40,579 nt of DNA from Bacteroidota bacterium (GTDB taxonomy: Bacteria; Bacteroidota; Bacteroidia; Bacteroidales; FEN-979). The notes under the pieces were generated by a model. That model was not told where the DNA came from, did no database searches, and saw nothing but the letters and a program-made list of their open reading frames with translations. Position numbers and translations under genes: made by a program. The stretch spans positions 1-40,579 of the forward strand of contig JAPLDG010000302.1 in the NCBI GenBank assembly GCA_026391845.1. The letters are read 5' to 3'. Position 1 is the first letter of the stretch, and each line of letters opens with the position of its first letter. Below are positions 1 through 8,127 of this stretch, one piece after another.

Positions 1-67
1 AAAGTTACCGCATGGAAAACAGAAAAACCATTTTTTAAGAACATATTTAATCTAATTTTACCCACGA

Positions 68-397
68 TTATGCATCGCTATTTTCCGAAATTGATACATC
101 CTTAATTTCCGAAATCACAGCATATTTGCTTTCTGGTAACACTTCTTCAACGGTTAGGATTTCATCGGGGTTTGTTTTGGGCTTCCTTTCACCCAACATT
201 TTTGGAAAATCCGTTGCGATAAACCATTCTGAAAGCCGTGTTAGGGTGTTTAACCTTTCAATGTCAAATCGGAAAAGGATGTCGGGATTATCTTTTTTGG
301 TATCGAGGATACGGTTTCCATGCTCCCTCAATTCATCTACGATGGTTTGGTGATTACAATGGCTTAAAAATTCAAAAAATTCACTGAAATTTTTCAT
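68..397 (-). CDS. hypothetical protein (109 aa)
   Basis: Complete ORF with ATG start and plausible soluble composition; no recognised family. Confidence 0.5.
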   Translation of the reverse strand: MKNFSEFFEFLSHCNHQTIVDELREHGNRILDTKKDNPDILFRFDIERLNTLTRLSEWFIATDFPKMLGERKPKTNPDEILTVEEVLPESKYAVISEIKDVSISENSDA

Positions 398-624
398 AAA
401 GATTGTTTCTTTATGGTAGTTCGGAAAAAGTGAATTGTTTTAAAATTCTTATGGAAAGGGAGACAAAAATGGTGGTTTAGGCGACAAAAAAGGTTGTTTT
501 TACCCGAATGTTGTGGAATTTGGAGCCAGATGAGGTTAAAGATTTTTAATCCGGGTTATACCACGTTATACACTTTCGGGATAATCCGTTAATCCTGTCT
601 GTTCCTGATAGTTCCGGGTGACTT

Positions 625-646
625 ATGAGACAATTATGAGACAATT
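625..646 (+). repeat. tandem direct repeat ATGAGACAATT x2; inverted copy TGTCTCAT at 689-696
   Basis: Read directly: atgagacaatt-atgagacaatt, then tgtctcat just 3' of the tRNA gene. Confidence 0.8.
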
Positions 647-653
647 AACAACA

Positions 654-687
654 AACCCACTGTTATCGTAATGATTTACAGTGGGTT
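654..687 (-). terminator. hairpin aacccactgt-N14-acagtgggtt downstream of the tRNA-Lys 3' end (terminator or recombination-site structure)
   Basis: 10-bp perfect inverted repeat on the 3' side of the minus-strand tRNA; no strong U-tract. Confidence 0.4.
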
Positions 688-702
688 ATGTCTCATTTGG
701 TG

Positions 703-775
703 TCTCCTCGCCAGGACTCGAACCTGGGACCCATTGATTAAGAGTCAATTGCTCTACCAACTGAGCTACGAAGAG
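703..775 (-). tRNA. tRNA-Lys (anticodon CTT)
   Basis: Reverse complement CTCTTCGTAGCTCAGTTGGTAGAGCAATTGACTCTTAATCAATGGGTCCCAGGTTCGAGTCCTGGCGAGGAGA folds as a cloverleaf: 7-bp acceptor CTCTTCG/CGAGGAG, anticodon loop CTCTTAA, T-arm CCAGG-TTCGAGT-CCTGG. Confidence 0.95.
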
Positions 776-786
776 TTTTAGGGGTG

Positions 787-794
787 CAAAGATA
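787..794 (-). promoter_or_regulatory. Bacteroidota-type -7 element (TATCTTTG) upstream of tRNA-Lys
   Basis: CAAAGATA on plus = TATCTTTG on minus, 11 nt upstream of the tRNA 5' end; matches TAnnTTTG. No clear -33 seen. Confidence 0.45.
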
Positions 795-840
795 ATAACT
801 TTTAAGGTAAGGGGCACCATGAAGTTGAAATAAATTTAGG

Positions 841-848
841 TACTTTTG
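841..848 (+). promoter_or_regulatory. Bacteroidota-type -7 element (TACTTTTG) upstream of meaB
   Basis: TAnnTTTG match 54 nt before the meaB ATG. Confidence 0.45.
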
Positions 849-852
849 TAAT

Positions 853-884
853 CGTGACGCGTGACACATGACAGGTGACGGGTG
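853..884 (+). repeat. degenerate 7-bp tandem repeat (CGTGACG-type) in the meaB 5' leader
   Basis: cgtgacgcgtgacacatgacaggtgacgggtg; same unit as the repeats inside murF-alr and the aminopeptidase. Confidence 0.7.
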
Positions 885-902
885 TAAAGTGAACCATGAC
901 CA

Positions 903-2066
903 ATGGAACAGGAGAAAAAAAACAGTGACCATATACCGGGATCGGCTTTACAGGTGATGGAGGGCGTTGAACAGCCTGACCAGATCAATTCGGAAGCCGT
1001 GAAGAAATTCAAAGCCCGGAAAAGATCTCAGCATACGGTTGAAGAACTGGTTGAAGGCATCCTGACCGGAAACCGCACCTTGTTAAGCAAGGCAATTACC
1101 CTGGTCGAAAGTTCCCTTCCGGATCATCAGGAACAGGCACAGCTAATCATTACAGCCTGCCTGCAATCTCTCAACTCCGAAATTCGAAATACAAAATTCG
1201 AAATACAAAATCCGAAATTCGAAATCCGAAATCAAAGTATCCGGGTAGGGATTACCGGGGTGCCCGGAGTTGGCAAGAGTACTTTCATCGAAGCGCTTGG
1301 AAAACATCTTACAGCCAAAGGACATAAATTGGCTGTGCTGGCAATTGACCCCAGCAGCTCGCGGTCAAAGGGCAGCATCCTGGGCGATAAAACCCGGATG
1401 GAAGAACTTGCCGTTGACCCGAATGCATTCATCCGCCCCTCCCCTGCCGCCGGCTCGCTGGGTGGTGTGGCACGAAAAACCCGGGAAACAATTATTCTCT
1501 GTGAAGCAGCGGGCTTCGATGTGATCTTTGTGGAAACAGTAGGTGTCGGACAATCGGAAACAACGGTACATTCCATGGTTGATTTTTTCCTGCTGCTCAT
1601 GCTGGCCGGCGCCGGTGACGAGTTGCAGGGAATCAAACGGGGAATCATTGAAATGGCTGACGCTATTGTCGTGAACAAAGCCGATGGCGACAACATGAAT
1701 AAAGCCAAAACAGCCCGCATGGAATATGCCAACGCACTACACCTTTTCCCGCCTCCCGACAGCGGATGGACCCCCGTTGCCGATATCTGTTCTGCACGAT
1801 CCAGAATGGGAATTGACCATGTTTGGGAGATCATCATGGAACACCGGAAAATCACAGGCGATAACGGATATTTTCATCGCAGACGAATGGAACAAAACAG
1901 GCAGATTTTCAGAGAAACCATCGAAACCGGTCTTCAGCGCCATTTTTTTGCTCAAAAGGAGATCAGTCAGGTCATTGCCAAACTGGAGCAGGAAATCATG
2001 AATGGCCTCGAAAATCCATACCGGAAAGCCAACGAATTACTCGAAAAATACTTTCGCAAAGAATAA
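903..2066 (+). CDS. meaB: methylmalonyl-CoA mutase-associated GTPase MeaB (ArgK/MeaB family)
   Basis: P-loop GITGVPGVGKSTFIEALG, LAVLAIDPSSSRSKGSILGDKTRM, FIRPSPAAGSLGGVARKTRE, VETVGVGQSE, NKADGDN are MeaB hallmarks. Confidence 0.93.
   Translation: MEQEKKNSDHIPGSALQVMEGVEQPDQINSEAVKKFKARKRSQHTVEELVEGILTGNRTLLSKAITLVESSLPDHQEQAQLIITACLQSLNSEIRNTKFEIQNPKFEIRNQSIRVGITGVPGVGKSTFIEALGKHLTAKGHKLAVLAIDPSSSRSKGSILGDKTRMEELAVDPNAFIRPSPAAGSLGGVARKTRETIILCEAAGFDVIFVETVGVGQSETTVHSMVDFFLLLMLAGAGDELQGIKRGIIEMADAIVVNKADGDNMNKAKTARMEYANALHLFPPPDSGWTPVADICSARSRMGIDHVWEIIMEHRKITGDNGYFHRRRMEQNRQIFRETIETGLQRHFFAQKEISQVIAKLEQEIMNGLENPYRKANELLEKYFRKE
1177..1234 (+). repeat. short-unit repeat (ATTCGAAATAC/ATTCGAAATCC) inside meaB
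   Basis: ccgaaattcgaaatacaaaattcgaaatacaaaatccgaaattcgaaatccgaaatc, translated in frame as SEIRNTKFEIQNPKFEIRN just before the P-loop. Confidence 0.85.
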
Positions 2067-2070
2067 CCCC

Positions 2071-2142
2071 GTCACTCTGTCACTCTGTCACTCTGTTACT
2101 CTGTTACTCTGTTACTCTGTTACTTTGTTACTTTGTCACTTC
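2071..2142 (+). repeat. 8-bp tandem repeat (GTCACTCT/GTTACTCT/GTTACTTT), left arm flanking terC
   Basis: About 3x GTCACTCT, 3x GTTACTCT, 2x GTTACTTT plus a partial unit, between the meaB stop and the terC stop. Confidence 0.95.
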
Positions 2143-2153
2143 CTTCCCCAATT

Positions 2154-3218
2154 TCACCCCCTCAACCTCCTCTTTATCACCATATTCCTGAAATTTGAAG
2201 CGAGGATGCTCGCCACCAGAATTGAAGCGATGACTATCAGGGAAACATTGGTTGATATCTTGAACACATCGTGGAGCAGCATCTTCACCCCAACGAAGAA
2301 AAGCAGACCGGCAAGCCCCATTTTCAGATAGTGGAAACGGTTCATGATGTCCATCACCAGAAAGAAAAGCGAACGTAAACCGAGGATGGCGAAGATGTTG
2401 GAAAAAAAGACGATATAGGGATCCTGGGTTACGGAAAAGACTGCAGGTACAGAGTCAACAGCAAATAAAACATCCGTGAACTCGATGATCATCAAAACGA
2501 TAAAAAGAGGGGTAACAAATAACTTACCCTGCAGACGGACGAAAAAGGTTTCAGCATGGTCGTCGTGACTGACGTTGAAAAATCGCGAAACCAACCTTAC
2601 AACCGGATGCTTTTCCGTATCAATCTGTTCATTGACCTTGCCATAAAGGAAATCATAGGCCATTTTCAACCCGATGACCACCAGCATGATGCCAAAAACG
2701 TAGAGAAACCAGGCAAACCGCTGGATCAGGGCACTGGCTGCAAAAATGAACATAAAGCGCATGATGACCGCCCCGATGATTCCCCAAAAGAGTACCCGTT
2801 TGAAATACTTCGGCTGGATGTTGAAGGAGATGAAGATCATCACGATCACGAAAACATTATCAACCGAAAGCGAGTATTCGATCAGGTAACCGGTGATGTA
2901 TTCGAGTGAAAGGTTTTTATTATAAAGATTGATGGCCTCCTGAACGCCCAAACCCGTGATGCTGATGGGATGATTAAATTTCGTGATCCTTCCCTGAATC
3001 TCTTCCAGGGTATCGCTGCCATGAATCCAGTTTCCATGGAAACGGATCAGAAAGTAAAATCCTATCGAGATCCCCACCCATACCATTGTCCAGATTAACG
3101 CCTCTTTAAAAGACAAAGCATGGTTTTTCTTCTGAAAAAATCCCAGGTCTATCCCGAGCATGATGGCTACAAACACCAGGAATGAAGAGAAAAAAATGAT
3201 TTCGTTGAGGTTGGACAT
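2154..3218 (-). CDS. TerC family integral membrane protein
   Basis: YSLSVDNVFVIVMIF, FTDVLFAVDSVPAVFSVTQDPYIVFFSNIFAILGLRSLFF typical of TerC. Start reassigned to MSNLNEI; the longer ORF N-terminus (MLLCYSVTLLLCYFV...) is translated repeat DNA. Confidence 0.93.
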   Translation of the reverse strand: MSNLNEIIFFSSFLVFVAIMLGIDLGFFQKKNHALSFKEALIWTMVWVGISIGFYFLIRFHGNWIHGSDTLEEIQGRITKFNHPISITGLGVQEAINLYNKNLSLEYITGYLIEYSLSVDNVFVIVMIFISFNIQPKYFKRVLFWGIIGAVIMRFMFIFAASALIQRFAWFLYVFGIMLVVIGLKMAYDFLYGKVNEQIDTEKHPVVRLVSRFFNVSHDDHAETFFVRLQGKLFVTPLFIVLMIIEFTDVLFAVDSVPAVFSVTQDPYIVFFSNIFAILGLRSLFFLVMDIMNRFHYLKMGLAGLLFFVGVKMLLHDVFKISTNVSLIVIASILVASILASNFRNMVIKRRLRG

Positions 3219-3230
3219 GGTTTGGGGTAA

Positions 3231-3319
3231 AGGTGACAAAGAAACAAAGTAACAGAGTAACAGAGTAACAGAGTAACAAAGTAACAAAGTGACAAAGTAA
3301 CAGAGTTACAGGATGACAA
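3231..3319 (+). repeat. 8-bp tandem repeat (AGAGTAAC/AAAGTAAC), right arm, inverted relative to 2071-2142
   Basis: ggtgacaaagaaacaaagtaacagagtaacagagtaacagagtaacaaagtaacaaagtgacaaagtaacagagttacagg; shares a 32-bp perfect match with the reverse complement of the left arm. Confidence 0.95.
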
Positions 3320-3335
3320 AATTACGAAATATTCT

Positions 3336-3343
3336 TACTTTTG
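3336..3343 (+). promoter_or_regulatory. Bacteroidota-type -7 element (TACTTTTG) upstream of the glutamine synthetase-family gene
   Basis: TAnnTTTG match 32 nt before the ATG at 3376. Confidence 0.45.
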
Positions 3344-3375
3344 TATGCACTCCTTTTCATCTGAATTTACACGTT

Positions 3376-4881
3376 ATGAATGAAAATATCTCGCTGAACC
3401 CCAATGCGCTTGTCCATTTCCTCGACAAACCTGCCGATGATTTCACCAAAGCCGACCTGATACGCTTCATTGAAGCCAAAGGAATCCAGATGGTGAATTT
3501 TCGCTATTCCGCTGCCGACAGCCGCCTGAAAACACTGAATTTCATCATCAAGGACCGGCAGCACCTCGACAGCATTCTCAGCGCTGGCGAACGGGTTGAC
3601 GGGTCGAGTCTTTTTCCGAATTATGTGGAGGCGGGATCTTCTGACCTTTATGTGATTCCGAGGTACCGGTCGGCATTTGTGAATCCGTTTTCCGAGATTC
3701 CGGCGCTGGATATCCTCTGTTCCTATTATGATAAAGACGGCCAGCCGTTTGCCAATTCACCTGAGTACATATTGCGCAAGTCGCATGACGTGCTGAAGCA
3801 AAAAACAGGGTTTTCCTTTGAAGTGATGGGAGAACTGGAGTATTACATCATCAGCGAGCAAGATCGTCTTTTTGAGGCTGTTGACCAACGCGGATACCAC
3901 GAATCATCCCCGTTCTGCAAATGGGAGAAGCTGCGCATCGAAGCGATGCAGGCCATTGCCAAATGCGGAGGTTTTATCAAATACGGCCATTCAGAAGTGG
4001 GCAATTTCACCGAATCGGGCCTTTCGTACGAACAAAACGAGATCGAATTTACACCGGTTCGCCTTGAGGATGCAGCCGACCAGCTGATGATCGCCAAATG
4101 GATCCTCCGGTCACTGGCATTCAAATACGGAGTTACCATCACCTTTGCGCCCAAGATCACCACCGGCAAAGCAGGAAGCGGCATGCATGTGCATACCCGC
4201 CTGATGAAAAACGGCAGTAGCGTGATGCTGGATAACGGAAAATTATCTGATACTGCAAAGAAAGCAATCGCAGGGTACCTCGATCTTTCACAGTCACTCA
4301 CCGCCTTTGGGAACATGATCCCGACCAGCTATTTCCGGCTCGTTCCACACCAGGAAGCGCCAACCAATATTTGCTGGGGCGATCGCAACCGGTCGGTACT
4401 GGTGCGTGTTCCGCTTGGATGGGGCAACAAACACGACATGATCACGGATATCAATCCACAGGAGAAGGATACGCAGAAGGGCTTCGGGAGCCGCCAGACG
4501 GTCGAATTCCGCTGTCCTGACGGTTCTGCAGATGTCTATCTCCTGTTTGCAGGCCTTACTGTGTCCGCCAGGCATGGCATCGAGATGAAAAACGCACTTG
4601 ATGTTGCCGCCAGAACTTACGTGGATGTAAATATTTTTGAGGAGAAGCACCAATCAAGGGTGAGTGAATTACAGCAACTGCCTTTTTCCTGCTGGCATTC
4701 GGCTGAAGCGCTGGAACGTCAGCGTAAAATATACGAAGAGCACGACATTTTCCCGCCAAAGATCATTGACGGACTTATCCGCTATTTAAAAAGCTTCAAC
4801 GATCAGAATCTCCGTGATTCCATTAAAAACAACGAGAAGGAGATCATGAAACTGGTGAACGCCTATCTTCATTGCGGATAG
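3376..4881 (+). CDS. glutamine synthetase family protein
   Basis: GS catalytic-domain motifs: NEIEFTPVRLEDAADQ, FAPKITTGKAGSGMHVHTRL, NICWGDRNRSVLVRVPLGW, VEFRCPDGSADVYLLFAGL. Start at MNENISL preferred over 3313. Confidence 0.85.
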   Translation: MNENISLNPNALVHFLDKPADDFTKADLIRFIEAKGIQMVNFRYSAADSRLKTLNFIIKDRQHLDSILSAGERVDGSSLFPNYVEAGSSDLYVIPRYRSAFVNPFSEIPALDILCSYYDKDGQPFANSPEYILRKSHDVLKQKTGFSFEVMGELEYYIISEQDRLFEAVDQRGYHESSPFCKWEKLRIEAMQAIAKCGGFIKYGHSEVGNFTESGLSYEQNEIEFTPVRLEDAADQLMIAKWILRSLAFKYGVTITFAPKITTGKAGSGMHVHTRLMKNGSSVMLDNGKLSDTAKKAIAGYLDLSQSLTAFGNMIPTSYFRLVPHQEAPTNICWGDRNRSVLVRVPLGWGNKHDMITDINPQEKDTQKGFGSRQTVEFRCPDGSADVYLLFAGLTVSARHGIEMKNALDVAARTYVDVNIFEEKHQSRVSELQQLPFSCWHSAEALERQRKIYEEHDIFPPKIIDGLIRYLKSFNDQNLRDSIKNNEKEIMKLVNAYLHCG

Positions 4882-6782
4882 CCGGGAACAAACTCCAGTT
4901 CATTCAGAAAATCGTCCTTTTTTTGTGACGCCCTGCATTGCCTGATACAAAGCAATGCACTGTCGCGTTGACCATTAAAGTAGTATATTGCCCCCAGGTT
5001 GAATCTGGCATCGTCGAAAAACGGGTCAATCTCCAGGGTTTTCATCAGAACAGCTTTAGCCTCATCCGATTTCTTTAAACTAAACAGAGATGCTGCATAA
5101 TCGTTCAACACCCTCACTTCATAAGGGGTAGATTTCAATGCCCGTTGAAAACAATGGCTGGCGGAATCCGGATTTCCCTTGTGAAAGTAAGCTACTCCTT
5201 CAAACCAGGCCAACGGCAATGTGTTGGGTGTTATCCGGTAAAAATAATTTTCTGCCTTATGGCAAAAATGTATAACCTGGTCTGCATTTTTCCCTTCATT
5301 CCTGAACATCTTCACCGTAAAATATTCCCCTTTGATCCGTGCGGCGGCAATGATCATTGTAAATAGCAGCAACAGAACAAACAGTGAAGAAAAGAACACC
5401 TTTGAAAAACCGCTTAAAGGTCTGAAATTCAAATTTTTCAACGGAATACGGTACAATAGGAATGCCATTACGGAGAATAGCAGTACGACATGTTCAATCC
5501 GCCTGAAGGGGAAGTCAAATACCGCGAAGAGGTAAAATCCGAGGATAAAGGAGGAGTAGAATACAGCGGAGATATGGATCACCGGTTGCATGGCAACAAT
5601 TTTTCGCAATGCCATGATCACCGGGACCAAAAAAATGAAAACTGCCAGGATAAAACCAACAATTCCAAGCTCTGTAATAATACTGATCCACTCGTTATGA
5701 GGCTGGCTATAGGTGTAGTTTTTAATGGTATGTTCGGGATTTGCAGGTTCTTTGACAGAGGGGATATTGAGTCGCCAGTTTCCTGCGCCAACCCCGAAAA
5801 AGGGATTCTCCCTGATCAGGCCGAATGATTTTTTCCAGAAAATGATCCGGAGATTAGCATTCTCATAATAGGCCTCTGCGAAATCGAATTCCGCCATTTG
5901 CGTGTTGGTTGCGATACCGGCACTTCTCTTTTTCAGGAGATCTTCGACGTTGGCATTGTCATATGATTTGAAATATTGCCATACCGGAATTTTACTTGAA
6001 AAATAGCTTTTCCTGACATTATCCAGGGAGGAATAAAACACAGAAATTCCTGTGAAAAGTAACATTGCAGCGACAATCCCGGTTAACAGGTTTCTTTTTG
6101 TAAAAACGCGCTTATACCTGAGGATCATTAAGATGAGTGACAGTGCCATCCCAAAAAACAATCCAAGATAGGCTGCACGGCTCTGTATGATGATGATAAA
6201 AAAAACAGCCAGTATTGCCACACCAACTGTAAGGTACTTCCAGAAACCCCGGTTCATGGAATAACCGGTGAAAACAATCGGTAATGATATGATTAAAAAA
6301 CATGCGTAGAGGTTGTTATTGGAGGCTATCGAGATTATTTTATAGGGATCATAAAAAACGAGTGTCGACATTTTGTAAAATGCCAGTCCAAAAGAAAAGA
6401 GCAAAGCAAAAAGATGTGTCCTGATGAAAATATTCTCGAAAGCAGCATTTTCTTGGCAAAAAGCGGTAATTGTCAAAAACAGCGCAAGGGAGAGAAAAAC
6501 CAGCTGAGACTGCATGAGCGCTTCCGAAACTGAGATGGCCCACAAGCAGGAAAACAAATTCCACAGATAAAAGAGAATAAAGGCAACTTCAAAAAAAGTC
6601 AGCCGTACGACATTTTTCTTTCGTACCCGGATCATCCAGGTCATCAGCAATAAAACAGCAAGTAAAAAAAACCTTGGCAGGAAGGATTTATCAACCAAAA
6701 CACCTGAGCGGAGCACATTGACAATAAGCAGCAGTCCGATTGTAAAACCGGCTGCATACACATTCTTCATGCCGCGTATCAT
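4869..6782 (-). CDS. O-antigen ligase/polymerase (Wzy_C-like) membrane protein with C-terminal TPR-like segment
   Basis: Multi-TM; NPFFGVGAGNWRLNIP...YSQPHNEWISIITELGIVGF is an O-antigen ligase signature; C-terminal FHKGNPDSASHCFQRALKSTPYEVRVLNDYAASLFSLKKSDEAKAVLMKTLEIDP is TPR-like. Confidence 0.85.
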   Translation of the reverse strand: MIRGMKNVYAAGFTIGLLLIVNVLRSGVLVDKSFLPRFFLLAVLLLMTWMIRVRKKNVVRLTFFEVAFILFYLWNLFSCLWAISVSEALMQSQLVFLSLALFLTITAFCQENAAFENIFIRTHLFALLFSFGLAFYKMSTLVFYDPYKIISIASNNNLYACFLIISLPIVFTGYSMNRGFWKYLTVGVAILAVFFIIIIQSRAAYLGLFFGMALSLILMILRYKRVFTKRNLLTGIVAAMLLFTGISVFYSSLDNVRKSYFSSKIPVWQYFKSYDNANVEDLLKKRSAGIATNTQMAEFDFAEAYYENANLRIIFWKKSFGLIRENPFFGVGAGNWRLNIPSVKEPANPEHTIKNYTYSQPHNEWISIITELGIVGFILAVFIFLVPVIMALRKIVAMQPVIHISAVFYSSFILGFYLFAVFDFPFRRIEHVVLLFSVMAFLLYRIPLKNLNFRPLSGFSKVFFSSLFVLLLLFTMIIAAARIKGEYFTVKMFRNEGKNADQVIHFCHKAENYFYRITPNTLPLAWFEGVAYFHKGNPDSASHCFQRALKSTPYEVRVLNDYAASLFSLKKSDEAKAVLMKTLEIDPFFDDARFNLGAIYYFNGQRDSALLCIRQCRASQKKDDFLNELEFVPGYPQ

Positions 6783-6836
6783 AGGTAGAACGATTCTGAA
6801 AATCGTTTCCGCGCCGGGTCAGGCATGGTTCTTTTG

Positions 6837-8123
6837 CTATTCAAACAGGGTGATTACCGCAGCGCCGCCTTCGCCGCCGGTCGGTATAATTCCTGAGTAT
6901 CCTGAAAGAATGCCTCCTTTACCGGATTTCGATGTCAATATCCGATCATTCAGGTAAGATCTTTCCAACCCGGTAAATACGTTCAGGATATTGTTCTGAG
7001 GATTGTCAGAATATCCGGTCACGGTACCGGAATTGGCGGTACCCGCATTTCCATGAACCGTGGTGGTGGAGTAGCCTCCTCTTTTCCCGCCGGTTCCGCC
7101 GGCAGCTTTAATCTGACCAAACCAGGAATCTCCGCCGTTTCCCCCATCCGTATCGCCATAATAACCCGGATTTGAATAATAGGCATTGTATCCGCCCGAT
7201 CCGCCGGCGCCGATCACAATACTGAATTGCTGATTGGGTGCAACGGTAATTTCCTGTTTTGCATACCCGCCGGTACCACCATCGCCCCCATTGTTCAGGT
7301 TATAAGAATATGAATATGCTCCGGCACCGCCGCCACCGCCTGCGCCGCCCCATAATTCAACTTTGATTTTAGTTACCGCGGCAGGAACAGTCCAGGTTTG
7401 AGAAGTGGTAATCGTGGTTTTATTATAGGCCGGATATCCACTGTTTGTCGAATTTATAATATAGGGGGCTGTTGCAGTTCCTGTCCCCGTAACCGAAATT
7501 CTGGTACCGGCCTGCAATTTGGTTTCAGAGCCATCCGTGACAGGTTTATTGGTCAGGTCATTGTAATTACCGCTAAACTCAACAGCGGTAGAATTAACAA
7601 TATAAGGGGCTATCTCTGAACCTGAACCTGATATTGAAATTTTATTGCCTGCCTGCATTTTGGTTTCAGAACCATCCGTTACAGGTTTATTGGTCAGATC
7701 GTTGTAATCGCCGGTAAATCCATTTCCAATTGATTCAGCATGCAGGGCATATGGCACACTCAACAATTGACTAACTCCGGTCACGCTGTAGTTTGTTCCG
7801 CCGGCGGGGTCTGTTTCTGATTTCATGAAACAGGGTCCGTTCGTCCAGTTGATATCAGAAAAGCTGCCGGTAGTTGAACCGCCCCCAATTTCCACAGACA
7901 CGAGTCCGTTGACGTTTGTGACAGCCTGGTGTGTTTCGGTATAGACAACAGTGCCGCTTGCCGATCCTTGTAAAATACTGATCCTGAGACCAACGTTGCT
8001 GTTCTGCACCAGTTTTCCGGCAGCATTCCTTACAACTGCCTGGTAACTGAATTTCCTGGGTGACTGGGCAAACACACTCATGGCCAGAATCACCGCTACT
8101 AAAATGGCAGACAACTTTTTCAT
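6837..8123 (-). CDS. secreted protein with tandem YNDLTNKP repeats and a C-terminal Gly-rich domain
   Basis: Signal peptide MKKLSAILVAVILAMSVFAQ; two ~43-aa repeats; GGAGGGGGAGAYSYSYNLNNGGDGGTGGYAKQEITV. Confidence 0.75.
   Translation of the reverse strand: MKKLSAILVAVILAMSVFAQSPRKFSYQAVVRNAAGKLVQNSNVGLRISILQGSASGTVVYTETHQAVTNVNGLVSVEIGGGSTTGSFSDINWTNGPCFMKSETDPAGGTNYSVTGVSQLLSVPYALHAESIGNGFTGDYNDLTNKPVTDGSETKMQAGNKISISGSGSEIAPYIVNSTAVEFSGNYNDLTNKPVTDGSETKLQAGTRISVTGTGTATAPYIINSTNSGYPAYNKTTITTSQTWTVPAAVTKIKVELWGGAGGGGGAGAYSYSYNLNNGGDGGTGGYAKQEITVAPNQQFSIVIGAGGSGGYNAYYSNPGYYGDTDGGNGGDSWFGQIKAAGGTGGKRGGYSTTTVHGNAGTANSGTVTGYSDNPQNNILNVFTGLERSYLNDRILTSKSGKGGILSGYSGIIPTGGEGGAAVITLFE
7446..7715 (-). 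repeat. tandem protein-coding repeat (2 copies, ~43 aa each)
   Basis: TGDYNDLTNKPVTDGSETKMQAGNKISISGSGSEIAPYIVNST versus SGNYNDLTNKPVTDGSETKLQAGTRISVTGTGTATAPYIINST. Confidence 0.85.
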
Positions 8124-8127
8124 ATCC

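Noticed and set aside
738-932. Minus-strand 64-aa ORF across the tRNA-Lys gene
   Set aside because: Overlaps a structured tRNA; no coding evidence.
1232-1855. Minus-strand 207-aa ORF antisense to meaB
   Set aside because: Shadow ORF; the meaB frame has full family motifs, while this one is Ser/Pro-rich with none.
2002-2331. Plus-strand 109-aa ORF (VTLSLCHSVTLLLCYSVTLLLCHF...)
   Set aside because: Translation of the 8-bp tandem repeat plus antisense of terC; no independent coding support.
2071-3319. Possible CRISPR array in the short tandem repeats
   Set aside because: Units are 8 bp, contiguous, with no unique spacers and no cas genes nearby.
6789-6807. aacgatt-ctgaa-aatcgtt hairpin between 4869-6782 and 6837-8123
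   Set aside because: Short, AT-rich stem without a U-tract; could be chance, so not called as a terminator.
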